DNA of 64,000 nt from Methylocaldum szegediense (GCF_949769195.1 NZ_OX458333.1:2728001-2792000), one strand, 5' to 3'. Shown: positions 55,590 through 63,973, numbered from the stretch's first letter. Notes: generated by a model not told the origin, from the sequence alone. Translations and numbers: made by a program.

Positions 55590-56390
55590 ATGGGAGCGTT
55601 CTCGATGGGATTACTGGAAGGTAAAAGGGCGCTGGTGTGCGGCAGCAGTCAAGGGATAGGCCGGGCCATCGCCCTGCATTTCGCGGAACAGGGCGCCGAG
55701 GTCATTCTCCTCGCCCGCAACGAGGCGGCCTTGAAGCACGTCTGCGGCGAGCTCGAAACCGAGCACGGGCAGAAGCATTGCTATCTGGTAGCCGATTTCA
55801 GTCAGCCCGATCGCCTGAGGCAGATCCTGGAAGAGCGGCTGCCGGAACTCCTTCCCATACACATCCTGGTCAACAACACCGGCGGACCGCCCGGCGGGCT
55901 TCTGTACGAGGCTCGGATCGAGGAATTCACGGAAGCCTTCAACCGCCATCTCGTCTGCAGCCATATCCTGGTCCAAGCCCTGCTCCCCGGCATGGAAAGT
56001 TTGAACTATGGCCGGATCATCAACATCGTTTCGACCTCGGTCAAACAGCCGATTCCGGGGCTCGGCGTCTCGAACACGGTGCGCGGCGCCATGGCCAACT
56101 GGGCCAAGACCTTGGCGGGAGAGCTCGCGCCTTTTGGCATCACCGTGAACAACATCCTTCCGGGAGCGACCGAGACGGCGAGGCTGCGGGCCATCATGGA
56201 AGCCAAGGCCCGGAGCTCGAACAAATCCATCGATGACGTGGTCGAACAGACTAAACGCTCGATTCCGCTGGGCCGTTTCGCAAAGCCCGAAGAAATCGCC
56301 TACGCGGCGGGCTTTCTCGCGTCCGATCTGGCTTCCTATATCACCGGGATCAACCTGCCCGTCGACGGGGGACGTACGATGAGCTTGTAG
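55590..56390 (+). CDS. Atypical SDR oxidoreductase, first gene of the kynurenine operon
   Basis: A 266-residue short-chain dehydrogenase. The cofactor motif is normal (LVCGSSQGIGRAIALHFAEQ) and so is NNTGGPPGG, but where SDRs have the catalytic YxxxK it reads S-N-T-V-R (GLGVSNTVRGAMANWAKTLA). Other SDR proteins with SNxxR exist and are often called FabG-like. The C-terminus (RFAKPEEIAYAAGFLASDLA, GINLPVDGG) is standard. Two bp upstream of the aminomuconate-semialdehyde dehydrogenase gene. It may reduce a 2-aminomuconate-derived intermediate, but that is inference. A second possible start is 55605. Confidence 0.8.
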   Translation: MGAFSMGLLEGKRALVCGSSQGIGRAIALHFAEQGAEVILLARNEAALKHVCGELETEHGQKHCYLVADFSQPDRLRQILEERLPELLPIHILVNNTGGPPGGLLYEARIEEFTEAFNRHLVCSHILVQALLPGMESLNYGRIINIVSTSVKQPIPGLGVSNTVRGAMANWAKTLAGELAPFGITVNNILPGATETARLRAIMEAKARSSNKSIDDVVEQTKRSIPLGRFAKPEEIAYAAGFLASDLASYITGINLPVDGGRTMSL

Positions 56391-56392
56391 GT

Positions 56393-57838
56393 ATGCAACG
56401 AATCGCGAACTACATCGGCGGCGAACTCGTTCCGCCCGTTTCCGGCCGCTACCTGGAAAACATCGAACCGGCTACCGGCCGGTCGTTTTCGGAAGTGCCG
56501 GACTCCGATTCCGCCGATGTCGATCGCGCCGTAGCGGCCGCGAAGAAAGCGTTTCCCGGCTGGTCGGAGGCCCCGCTGGAAGATCGGTCGAAACGGCTGC
56601 GCCGAATCGCGGATCTCATCGAAGCCAAGGCCGACGCGCTTGCCCGCGCCGAATCGGTCGATGCTGGAAAGCCTCTGAGCGCGGCGCGCCAAGTCGATAT
56701 CCCGAGAGCCGCGGCCAACTTCCAGTTTTTCAGCTCCGCCATTCAGCATTTCTTTTCCGAATCCCATGCCATGGGCAGCCAGGCGCTGAATTACACGCTC
56801 CGCGTGCCGCTCGGCGTGGTCGGCTGCATCTCGCCCTGGAACCTTCCGCTTTATCTTTTTACCTGGAAAGTCGCGCCCGCGCTGGCGGCAGGAAACACCG
56901 TCGTCGCCAAGCCCTCGGAGCTGACGCCGATGACGGCTTTTTACCTCTCGGAAATCTGCCGGGAAGCGGGGCTTCCGCCGGGGGTTTTGAACATCGTCCA
57001 CGGCACCGGCGCCAAGGTCGGGCAAAGCCTGGTCGAGCATCCGAACGTCGAAGCCATCTCCTTCACCGGCGGCACCCAGACCGGAGCCCGGATCGCCCAA
57101 ACCGCGGCGCCTAAGTTCAAAAAGCTTTCCCTGGAACTGGGCGGCAAGAATCCGAACATCATCTTCGCCGACTGCGATTTCGAACGAGCAGTGAGCACCA
57201 CGGTGCGCTCGTCCTTTTTCAATCAGGGCGAGATTTGTCTGTCGGGATCGCGAATTTTCGTCGAACGGCCGATCTACGAAACGTTCAGAGACGAGCTTCT
57301 ACAACGAACCCGGGCGCTGCGCGTGGCCGATCCCCTGAGCGGAGACTGCGATGTCGGCGCGCTCATTTCCGAAAATCACCTCCACAAGGTGCTGTCCTAC
57401 ATCGACCTCGCGCAGACCGAGGGCGGGCAGATTCTGACCGGCGGCAAGCAGGTGCGTCTCGAAGGCCGTTGCGAAAACGGTTTTTTCGTCGAACCGACGA
57501 TCATTGAAGGGCTTACTCCGGACTGCCGGGTCAATCAGGAGGAAATCTTCGGCCCCGTAGTCACCCTGATGCCTTCCGATCACGAAGACGAAGTGATCGA
57601 GTACGCCAACGGTACGATGTACGGGCTTTCTGCCACGATCTGGAGCGAAAACCTCACGCGCTGCCATCGCCTCGCGAACCGGATTCATTGCGGGGTGATC
57701 TGGATCAATTGCTGGCTGCTCCGCGACCTCCGAACGCCGTTCGGCGGCATGAAGCAATCGGGCGTGGGGCGGGAAGGCGGCTTCGAGGCGCTCAAGTTCT
57801 TCACCGAAGCCAAGAATGTGTGCGTTTACTTTGAGTAA
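56393..57838 (+). CDS. 2-aminomuconate 6-semialdehyde dehydrogenase
   Basis: A 481-residue NAD-dependent aldehyde dehydrogenase of the 2-hydroxymuconate/2-aminomuconate-semialdehyde class (ALDH8-like). GCISPWNLPLYLFTWKVAPA, SFTGGTQTGARIAQ, LSLELGGKNPNIIFADCDFE and the catalytic cysteine in FFNQGEICLSGSRIFV are as expected, with FGGMKQSGVGREGGFEALKF at the end. In the kynurenine pathway it oxidises the product of ACMS decarboxylase to 2-aminomuconate. Homologue of NbaE/AmnC. Start ATG 56393, 2 bp after the SDR stop. Confidence 0.9.
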   Translation: MQRIANYIGGELVPPVSGRYLENIEPATGRSFSEVPDSDSADVDRAVAAAKKAFPGWSEAPLEDRSKRLRRIADLIEAKADALARAESVDAGKPLSAARQVDIPRAAANFQFFSSAIQHFFSESHAMGSQALNYTLRVPLGVVGCISPWNLPLYLFTWKVAPALAAGNTVVAKPSELTPMTAFYLSEICREAGLPPGVLNIVHGTGAKVGQSLVEHPNVEAISFTGGTQTGARIAQTAAPKFKKLSLELGGKNPNIIFADCDFERAVSTTVRSSFFNQGEICLSGSRIFVERPIYETFRDELLQRTRALRVADPLSGDCDVGALISENHLHKVLSYIDLAQTEGGQILTGGKQVRLEGRCENGFFVEPTIIEGLTPDCRVNQEEIFGPVVTLMPSDHEDEVIEYANGTMYGLSATIWSENLTRCHRLANRIHCGVIWINCWLLRDLRTPFGGMKQSGVGREGGFEALKFFTEAKNVCVYFE

Positions 57839-57863
57839 GGAAGGCAACCCCCTATTCGAATCG

Positions 57864-57898
57864 CCCTCACCCCAACCCTCTCCCAGAGGGAGAGGGAG
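57864..57898. repeat. REP-like palindrome A
   Basis: CCCTCACCCCAACCCTCTCC followed by a short loop and GGGAGAGGGAG; it forms a small stem. Lies between the aldehyde dehydrogenase and RidA genes. The same unit occurs at 58932-58965 (inverted), 59316-59350 and, doubled, at 62361-62440. Confidence 0.8.
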
Positions 57899-57931
57899 CT
57901 CTTTGCTATTTGATTTCCGAGGATAGCGCGC

Positions 57932-58351
57932 ATGGCAGGTGAGCGTATCGACTCTGAAAAAGCACCGGAACCCGTAGGGCTCTATCCCCATGCGAGACGA
58001 GTGGGGAATCTCTTGTTCCTGTCCGGCATCGGGCCGAGAAAACGCGGCAGCAAAGCGATTCCGGGCGTCGAGCTGGACCAGGACGGGAACATCGTGGCCT
58101 ACGATATCGAAGCGCAGTGCCGCTCGGTGTTTGAAAACGTCCGCCTGATCCTCGAGGAAGCGGGCTCCCATTGGGACAATCTGGTAGACGTCACCGTTTT
58201 TCTGACGAATATGGAAAAGGATTTTCCGGCTTACAACCGGCTCTACGCGGAATACTTCAGGACCAATCAGCCCTGCCGGACCACCGTCGAAGTGTCGCGG
58301 CTGCCGACCCCCATCGCGATCGAGCTGAAATGCATCGCGACCATCGAATGA
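57932..58351 (+). CDS. RidA family 2-aminomuconate deaminase
   Basis: A 139-residue RidA/YjgF protein. In the kynurenine pathway the RidA-type deaminase converts 2-aminomuconate to 4-oxalocrotonate (2-hydroxymuconate) plus ammonia. LYPHARRVGNLLFLSGIGPR and FLTNMEKDFPAYNRLYAEYF are family features; the arginine near the C-terminus in CRTTVEVSRLPTPIAIELKC contacts the substrate carboxylate. Similar to NbaF/AmnD. Preceded by a weak ribosome site after REP A. Confidence 0.88.
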   Translation: MAGERIDSEKAPEPVGLYPHARRVGNLLFLSGIGPRKRGSKAIPGVELDQDGNIVAYDIEAQCRSVFENVRLILEEAGSHWDNLVDVTVFLTNMEKDFPAYNRLYAEYFRTNQPCRTTVEVSRLPTPIAIELKCIATIE

Positions 58352-58366
58352 AAGCGGAGAACCGCC

Positions 58367-58879
58367 GTGAGAGAACTCAAGCCTTTCAACTTCCGCGAGT
58401 GGATAGACCAACACCGCCATCTGCTCAAGCCCCCGGTTTGCAACAAACAGGTGTTCGAGGACGCGGAATTCATCGTCATGGTGGTGGGCGGCCCCAACCG
58501 CCGCAAGGATTATCACTACGACGAAGGCGAGGAGTTCTTCTACCAGATCGAGGGCGACATGGTTCTCAAGATTATGGAGGACGGGAAACCCAAGGACATC
58601 CACATCCGGGAAGGCGACATCTTCCTGCTACCGCCGCGCGTCCCCCATTCCCCCCAGCGCTTCGCCGACACGGTGGGACTGGTCATCGAGCGGAAGCGAA
58701 GACCATCGGAAAAGGACGGTCTCCTCTGGTACTGCGACAACTGTTCGACCTTGCTCTACGAGGAATATTTCCATCTCGAAAACATCGAGAAAGATTTGCC
58801 CCCGGTTTTCGAGCGGTTCTATTCGAGCGAGCAAAACCGGACGTGCAAGAAGTGCGGGATGGTGATGGAGGTGCCTTGA
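58367..58879 (+). CDS. nbaC: 3-hydroxyanthranilate 3,4-dioxygenase
   Basis: A 170-residue cupin dioxygenase that opens the ring of 3-hydroxyanthranilate, giving 2-amino-3-carboxymuconate semialdehyde (ACMS). Iron ligands: His50, Glu56 and His94 in [15 protein letters not shown] and PPRVPHSP. The C-terminal rubredoxin-like pair Cys123/Cys126 and Cys160/Cys163 (CDNC, CKKC), typical of the bacterial enzyme, holds a second iron. Start is GTG at 58367. The next operon gene, ACMS decarboxylase, is 520 bp away because a DUF559 gene lies between them. Confidence 0.95.
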   Translation: MRELKPFNFREWIDQHRHLLKPPVCNKQVFEDAEFIVMVVGGPNRRKDYHYDEGEEFFYQIEGDMVLKIMEDGKPKDIHIREGDIFLLPPRVPHSPQRFADTVGLVIERKRRPSEKDGLLWYCDNCSTLLYEEYFHLENIEKDLPPVFERFYSSEQNRTCKKCGMVMEVP

Positions 58880-58931
58880 ATACACACTCATTTAATCCGT
58901 AGGCTGCGCACGTTACGTCCGCCCCTCAGTT

Positions 58932-58965
58932 CCCTCTCCTTTCGGGAGAGGGTTAGGGTGAGGGG
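58932..58965. repeat. REP-like palindrome B (inverted)
   Basis: CCCTCTCCTTTCGGGAGAGG followed by GTTAGGGTGAGGGG, the reverse complement of the A-type unit. It forms the left border of the DUF559 gene. Confidence 0.85.
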
Positions 58966-58987
58966 ATCAAAACTAGGTTTTCTTCCG

Positions 58988-59365
58988 ATGAAACAACTGG
59001 CGAGATCGCTACGAAAACAACAGACCAACGCGGAAAAATTATTGTGGAGCCGGTTGAGAAACCGCCAGCTACAAGGTTGCAAATTCCGCCGGCAACAACC
59101 CATTGGCCCCTACATCGCAGACTTCCTCAGCCTAGAACCGAAGCTGATCATCGAACTCGATGGTGGGCAGCATGCCGAACAACAGGAACAGGATAATCAG
59201 CGAACCCGATACTTACACGCTTTGGGTTATCGGGTGTTGCGATTTTGGAACCACGAAGTACTAAACGATCTTGATGCGGTGTTGGAGGCAATTCGGATTG
59301 CCATAGTTGTTCGATCCCCTCACCCCAACCCTCTCCCGGAGGGAGAGGGAGCAAAGGCGGTTTGA
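58988..59365 (+). CDS. DUF559 family endonuclease-like protein
   Basis: A 125-residue protein of the DUF559 family, whose fold is like very-short-patch (Vsr) and PD-(D/E)XK endonucleases. Key features: [37 protein letters not shown], and [20 protein letters not shown] with the acidic and glutamine positions. The last ~17 residues ([17 protein letters not shown]) are encoded by the REP palindrome C itself, so gene and repeat overlap. Sits in inverted REP brackets between nbaC and ACMSD genes, with no role in kynurenine metabolism. Start ATG 58988 preferred over the GTG at 58958, which lies in repeat B. Confidence 0.85.
   Translation: MKQLARSLRKQQTNAEKLLWSRLRNRQLQGCKFRRQQPIGPYIADFLSLEPKLIIELDGGQHAEQQEQDNQRTRYLHALGYRVLRFWNHEVLNDLDAVLEAIRIAIVVRSPHPNPLPEGEGAKAV
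59316..59350. repeat. REP-like palindrome C
   Basis: CCCCTCACCCCAACCCTCTC followed by CCGGAGGGAGAGGGA. It overlaps the 3' end of the DUF559 gene and is in opposite orientation to palindrome B. Confidence 0.85.
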
Positions 59366-59399
59366 ACAAAGCTCGTCAGTGAGCGAGTGGAAAGTAGAC

Positions 59400-60410
59400 A
59401 TGCTCAAAATCGACATCCATACCCACATCCTCCCGAAGAACTGGCCCGATCTTCGCGAGCGGTATGGCTACGGCGGATTCATTCAGCTCGATCATTACCG
59501 CCCGGGCTGTGCCCGCATGCTGAGGGACGGCGAATGTTTCCGGGAAATCCGGAGCAACTGCTGGGATGCCGGGACCCGGCTCAAGGACTGCGATGAATTC
59601 GGCGTGCAGGTTCAAGTGCTTTCTACCGTGCCGGTCATGTTTTCCTATTGGGCGAAACCGGAGCATACCCTTGACCTTTCGAAACTGCTGAACGACCACA
59701 TCGCCGGCGTCGTCGCCGAGTTTCCCAAACGCTTCGTAGGGCTGGGCACCCTGCCCATGCAGGCGCCTGACCTCGCCGTCCGGGAGCTGGAGCGTTGCGT
59801 CCGGGAGCTTAAATTGGCCGGAGTCGAAATCGGCACGCACGTCAACGGCTTCAACCTGAACGAGACGCTCTTCTTCCCTGTCTACGAGGCAGCGGAAGAC
59901 TTGGGAGCGGCCATATTCGTCCATCCTTGGGACGTTCTCGCTAACGAGCGGATGAAGAAATACTGGCTGAGCTGGCTGGTCGGCATGCCTGCGGAAACCG
60001 CCCTGGCTATCTGCTCGATGATCTTCGGCGGCGTCTTCGAGAAGTTTCCGCGGCTTCGGGTGGCGTTCGCCCATGGCGGCGGGGCGTTTCCAGGCATTTA
60101 CGGCCGTATTCAGCACGGTTTCGAGGTGCGTCCTGATCTTTGCGCCGTGGACAATCCAGTTGGGCCGAGCGAATACCTGGGGCGCTTCTATGTGGACTCG
60201 TGCGTCAACGACCCCCGCCTCTTGCAGTGTCTGATCGGTCTCCTAGGCGAGAACGCAATCGCCCTCGGTTCCGACTATCCGTTTCCGCTGGGAGAGCTTC
60301 AGCCCGGCAAGATGATCGCCGAGATGGCGCTGCCGCAATCGACCAAGGCGCGGCTGTTTCACGGCACCGCCCTGGAATGGCTCGGCATGACAGCGGAATC
60401 CTTCACATGA
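59400..60410 (+). CDS. nbaD: 2-amino-3-carboxymuconate-6-semialdehyde decarboxylase (ACMSD)
   Basis: A 336-residue zinc amidohydrolase-fold decarboxylase that removes CO2 from ACMS, steering it away from quinolinate. Metal ligands: His7, His9 (IDIHTHI), His175 (FVHPWD), His225 ([11 protein letters not shown]) and Asp292 (GSDYPF); the expected arginine is in [19 protein letters not shown]. Length and sites match the Pseudomonas enzyme with a constant offset of -2. Start ATG 59400 avoids translating the REP C unit; the stop overlaps the next start. Confidence 0.95.
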   Translation: MLKIDIHTHILPKNWPDLRERYGYGGFIQLDHYRPGCARMLRDGECFREIRSNCWDAGTRLKDCDEFGVQVQVLSTVPVMFSYWAKPEHTLDLSKLLNDHIAGVVAEFPKRFVGLGTLPMQAPDLAVRELERCVRELKLAGVEIGTHVNGFNLNETLFFPVYEAAEDLGAAIFVHPWDVLANERMKKYWLSWLVGMPAETALAICSMIFGGVFEKFPRLRVAFAHGGGAFPGIYGRIQHGFEVRPDLCAVDNPVGPSEYLGRFYVDSCVNDPRLLQCLIGLLGENAIALGSDYPFPLGELQPGKMIAEMALPQSTKARLFHGTALEWLGMTAESFT

Positions 60411-61225
60411 CCGCCGTCGATTTCCATATTGGGCCACGGGTCTACCGAATCGATTCGTCGAACTACTTCGACCTGTCCATACCCGTCGCTTTCGACGGCG
60501 CAGGACTCAGCGCCTTCGGCCTACCGCCCGCCGGCGTGAGCACGGTGGAGAACGCCTGGTTCGTTGGAGACACCCGGCGCGGTGGCAGTTGCAACGTGAA
60601 GGAATACCAATTCATTCCCCACTGCCACGGCACCCATACGGAATGCGTGGGCCATATCGTCGATCAGGAAGTGTTGGTTACCGAAATTCTGAAGGATGCC
60701 TGGATTCCGGCCACCCTGATTTCCGTGAAAGTCGAAAACGGCGCGGACTGCCCGGAAACCTACATCCCACACAAGGCCGACGACGATAGGCTCATTACCC
60801 GGCGAACGCTCATCGAAAAGCTAACGAGTCTGGACGACGAAGACTTTCACCAAGCCCTCATCATCCGCACGCTCCCCAATTCACCGTCCAAACGAACATG
60901 GCGCTATGTCACAGCGCCTTATTTTTCCAATGAGGCCGTGGCGGAAATCGTCCGCCGCGGCGTGGAACATCTCTTGGTGGATATTCCGTCGGTCGATCGC
61001 ATGGAAGACGAGGGACGGCTGTCGAATCATCGCCTTTTCTGGGAGCTGCCGCCAGACGCCCACGATTTGAATCTCTGCAAAGCGCCTTTTCGAACGATTA
61101 CCGAGTTCATCTTCGCGGCCGACAACATTCCGGACGGTTATTGCCTGCTCGAGCTTCAAGTCGCGCCTTTTCTTGGCGACGCAGTGCCCAGCCGGCCCCT
61201 GGTCTACCCCGTGGAGGTTCCATGA
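60407..61225 (+). CDS. kynB: Kynurenine formamidase (cyclase family, variant motif)
   Basis: A 272-residue cyclase-family protein, placed in the kynurenine operon, so likely N-formylkynurenine formamidase. The usual metal motif HxGTHxDxPxH reads [11 protein letters not shown] here (Cys73, His77, Glu79, His83), so one histidine is cysteine and an aspartate is glutamate. A similar [11 protein letters not shown] form, as I recall, occurs in other operon-borne cyclase proteins of Bacteroidetes; this comparison is from memory. Alternative: a different amide hydrolase. The start overlaps the ACMSD stop, and the stop overlaps kynU. Confidence 0.75.
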   Translation: MTAVDFHIGPRVYRIDSSNYFDLSIPVAFDGAGLSAFGLPPAGVSTVENAWFVGDTRRGGSCNVKEYQFIPHCHGTHTECVGHIVDQEVLVTEILKDAWIPATLISVKVENGADCPETYIPHKADDDRLITRRTLIEKLTSLDDEDFHQALIIRTLPNSPSKRTWRYVTAPYFSNEAVAEIVRRGVEHLLVDIPSVDRMEDEGRLSNHRLFWELPPDAHDLNLCKAPFRTITEFIFAADNIPDGYCLLELQVAPFLGDAVPSRPLVYPVEVP

Positions 61226-62610
61226 GGTTCGAAGCCCACCGATCACTCGCCGAAGCGATGGACCGCGCCGACGCGCTCGGTTCCTATCGGGATTGCTTCT
61301 ATATTCCGAAACGGCAAGACGGCTCGGAAGAGATCTATTTCTGCGGAAATTCCTTGGGCCTTCAGCCGAAATCGGCGCGGAACTACGTGGACGAGGTACT
61401 GGTGGCCTGGAAGCGCATGGGTGTGCGGGGCCACTTCGAAGGAGACCGTCCCTGGCTGCCTTACCATGAATTCGCGACCGAGAAGCTGGCCCGGCTGGTG
61501 GGCGCCCTGCCGGTCGAAGTGGCGGCGATGAATTCGCTGACGGTCAACTTGCATCTTCTGATGGTGAGCTTTTACCGTCCGACGCCGGAGCGCCACAAAA
61601 TCCTCATCGAGGAGCACGCTTTTCCCTCGGACCGCTACGCCGTGGCATCCCAGATCGCTTTTCACGGCTTCGATCCGGACGAATCGCTGATCGAGGCCAA
61701 GGCACGTCCGGGCGAAGCGACTCTTCGCACGGAGGACGTACTGGAGCTCATCGAACGGGAAGGCGACGACATCGCGCTGATCCTGTGGCCGGGAGTACAG
61801 TTCTACACGGGGCAAGCCTTCGCTATGGCCGAAATTGCCGAGATCGGGCACCGGAAAGGCTGCGTGGTCGGTTTTGATCTGGCCCATGCTGTGGGCAATC
61901 TGGTCTTGAAATTGCACGACTGGAACGCGGATTTCGCCGTCTGGTGTTCCTACAAATATCTGAACGCGGGACCCGGTGCGGTTGCCGGTTGCTTCGTGCA
62001 CGAGCGTCATGCCGAGCGCTTTGATCTTCCCCGTTTTGCCGGCTGGTGGGGGCACAACAAGTCGACCCGTTTCGTCATGCCGGCGAGATTTAGCCCTTTG
62101 CCCGGCGCCGAGGGCTGGCAGTTGAGCAACCCGCCCATCCTTTCCCTGGCACCTTTGCTCACTTCATTGGAGCTGTTCGATCAGGTGGGAATGGATGCAC
62201 TGCGAGCGAAGTCGGAAAGCTTAACCGGTTATCTGGAGACTTTGTTAAAAGAGTGCTGTGAAGACCGGATCACCATTCTCACCCCGTCCGAACCCAGCGC
62301 CAGGGGCTGTCAGCTTTCGATCAGGCTGAAAGGGAATGGCGGAAAGATGCCCTCTCTAGGCCCTCACCCCCTGCCCCTCTCCCAGGGGGAGAGGGGGGGT
62401 CATGTCCCTCTCCCCCTGGGAGAGGGATTTAGGGTGAGGGACGACAAACGCGGCAAGAAGGTCTACGACGCTTTAATCGCCTCCGGAATTACTTGCGATT
62501 GGCGCGAACCCGACGTGATCCGCGTGGCGCCGGTTCCGTTTTACAACCGCTATACCGAGGTCTTCGATTTCGTGGAGCGGCTTAAGGGAGTGATCGACAA
62601 TGAAAGATAA
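61222..62610 (+). CDS. kynU: Kynureninase with an in-frame REP insert
   Basis: A 462-residue PLP enzyme that splits 3-hydroxykynurenine into 3-hydroxyanthranilate and alanine. The PLP lysine is Lys245 in WCSYKYLNAGPG; NSLTVNLHLLMVSFYRP and FDLAHAVGN are other family blocks. Typical length is about 420-430; here about 33 extra residues (376-408, PSLGPHPLPLSQGERGG and following) come from a REP palindrome pair inserted in frame (62361-62440). The core continues normally with KVYDALIASGITCDWREPDV. It may still be active if the insert falls in a surface loop. Start ATG 61222. Confidence 0.93.
   Translation: MRFEAHRSLAEAMDRADALGSYRDCFYIPKRQDGSEEIYFCGNSLGLQPKSARNYVDEVLVAWKRMGVRGHFEGDRPWLPYHEFATEKLARLVGALPVEVAAMNSLTVNLHLLMVSFYRPTPERHKILIEEHAFPSDRYAVASQIAFHGFDPDESLIEAKARPGEATLRTEDVLELIEREGDDIALILWPGVQFYTGQAFAMAEIAEIGHRKGCVVGFDLAHAVGNLVLKLHDWNADFAVWCSYKYLNAGPGAVAGCFVHERHAERFDLPRFAGWWGHNKSTRFVMPARFSPLPGAEGWQLSNPPILSLAPLLTSLELFDQVGMDALRAKSESLTGYLETLLKECCEDRITILTPSEPSARGCQLSIRLKGNGGKMPSLGPHPLPLSQGERGGHVPLPLGEGFRVRDDKRGKKVYDALIASGITCDWREPDVIRVAPVPFYNRYTEVFDFVERLKGVIDNER
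62361..62440. repeat. Double REP-like palindrome D, inside kynU
   Basis: Two units face to face: CCCTCACCCCCTGCCCCTCT-CCC...GGGGGAGAGG and CCCTCTCCCCCTGGGAGAGG-GATTTAGGGTGAGGG. It stays in frame and is translated as part of kynureninase. Confidence 0.9.
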
Positions 62611-63973
62611 GGAAATCACCCTCGTCGGCGGCGGACTCGCCGGGTGTCTGCTCGCCGTTTTCCTGGCCCGGCGCGGGTTTCCCGTTCGGGTTTTCGAGCG
62701 CCTGCCGGACATGCGCAAACACCCGATCCCGGCGGGCCGCTCGATCAATCTGTCCTTGTCCGCTCGCGGCATTCATGCCCTAAAGGAAGCCGGTCTGTAT
62801 GGCGAAGTCGAAAGGCATCTGGTCGCCATGCCGGGCCGTATGATTCACGACCGAGAGGGCAATCTGCTCTATCAGCCTTATGGCCGCGACGAATCCGCCG
62901 TCCATTATTCGGTGGAAAGAGCCGTGCTCAACAAGATCCTGCTTGATGGGGCCGAGGCCGCCGGAGCGCAGTTATTTTTCGGCGAAAAATGCGAGGGGCT
63001 GGATTTCAGCGACCGTTTCCTGCAACTCTATCGGGAAGCGGACGGCTACCGGCGCACCCTCCCCTTCGAAACCGTGATCGGCACCGACGGCGCGGGCTCG
63101 GCGGTGCGCCGGGCGATGATCGTTCAGAAAGGCATCGACTGCCGCGACGAGCATCTGCCGCACGGCTACAAGGAACTGGTCATTCCGCCGAAGCCCGACG
63201 GTGGGTTCGCGTTGGAGAAGAATGCCCTGCATATCTGGCCGCGCGGCGGGTTCATGCTGATCGCCCTGCCCAACCGAGACGGCAGTTTTACCGCTACCTT
63301 GTTCCTGCCGCATTCGGGTCCCGAGAGTTTCCGGACGCTAATGGACGAACAGGCCATCCTGCGCTTTTTCGCGACCGAATTTCCCGACGTGCTTCCCCTG
63401 ATGGCCGACCCGGTTCATGATTTCCTGAACCGTCCCACCGGGACACTGGGCACGATCCGCTGCTTTCCCTGGCATGTCGCCGACAAGGCGCTGATCCTGG
63501 GCGATGCCGCCCATGCGGTGGTGCCTTTTCATGGGCAAGGCATGAACTGCGCTTTCGAGGACTGCGTCGTCCTCGACCGGCTGCTCGACGAACACGAGGA
63601 CTTCGAAAGCCTTTATCGCGACTTCGAGGCCCGCAGGAAGCCGAACGCAGAGGCCATTGCCGACATGGCATTGGAAAACTACGTGGAGATGCGTGATGCC
63701 GTCCGCGACCCCAAGTTTCACTTGCGCAAGCACATCGAGTGGCTGCTTGAGGAGCGTCATCCCGGCCGGTTTATCCCGCGCTACGCCATGGTCATGTTTC
63801 ACCGCATTCCCTATGCCGTCGCCCAGAAGCGGGGCGACATCCAGGCCGAGATCATTGACCGGTTGTCGGAATCCATAAACCGCGTGGACGATGTGGACCT
63901 CGATCTGGCCGACCGGCTCGTCGCGGAAAGCTTGGAACCCTTGGCTTCACAGGCCGCGTACGATCTCCGATAG
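62600..63973 (+). CDS. kmo: Kynurenine 3-monooxygenase
   Basis: A 457-residue FAD aromatic hydroxylase that turns kynurenine into 3-hydroxykynurenine with NADPH and O2. VGGGLAGCLLAVFLARRG binds FAD, INLSLSARGIHALKEAGL is family-specific, GTDGAGSAVRRAM and LGDAAHAVVPFHGQGMNCAF complete the FAD pocket. The C-terminal helices (about 380-450) contain the membrane-associated region of eukaryotic KMO but no clear membrane segment here. Starts 11 bp before the kynU stop. The last gene of the operon within the window; it ends 27 bp before the right edge. Confidence 0.95.
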   Translation: MKDKEITLVGGGLAGCLLAVFLARRGFPVRVFERLPDMRKHPIPAGRSINLSLSARGIHALKEAGLYGEVERHLVAMPGRMIHDREGNLLYQPYGRDESAVHYSVERAVLNKILLDGAEAAGAQLFFGEKCEGLDFSDRFLQLYREADGYRRTLPFETVIGTDGAGSAVRRAMIVQKGIDCRDEHLPHGYKELVIPPKPDGGFALEKNALHIWPRGGFMLIALPNRDGSFTATLFLPHSGPESFRTLMDEQAILRFFATEFPDVLPLMADPVHDFLNRPTGTLGTIRCFPWHVADKALILGDAAHAVVPFHGQGMNCAFEDCVVLDRLLDEHEDFESLYRDFEARRKPNAEAIADMALENYVEMRDAVRDPKFHLRKHIEWLLEERHPGRFIPRYAMVMFHRIPYAVAQKRGDIQAEIIDRLSESINRVDDVDLDLADRLVAESLEPLASQAAYDLR

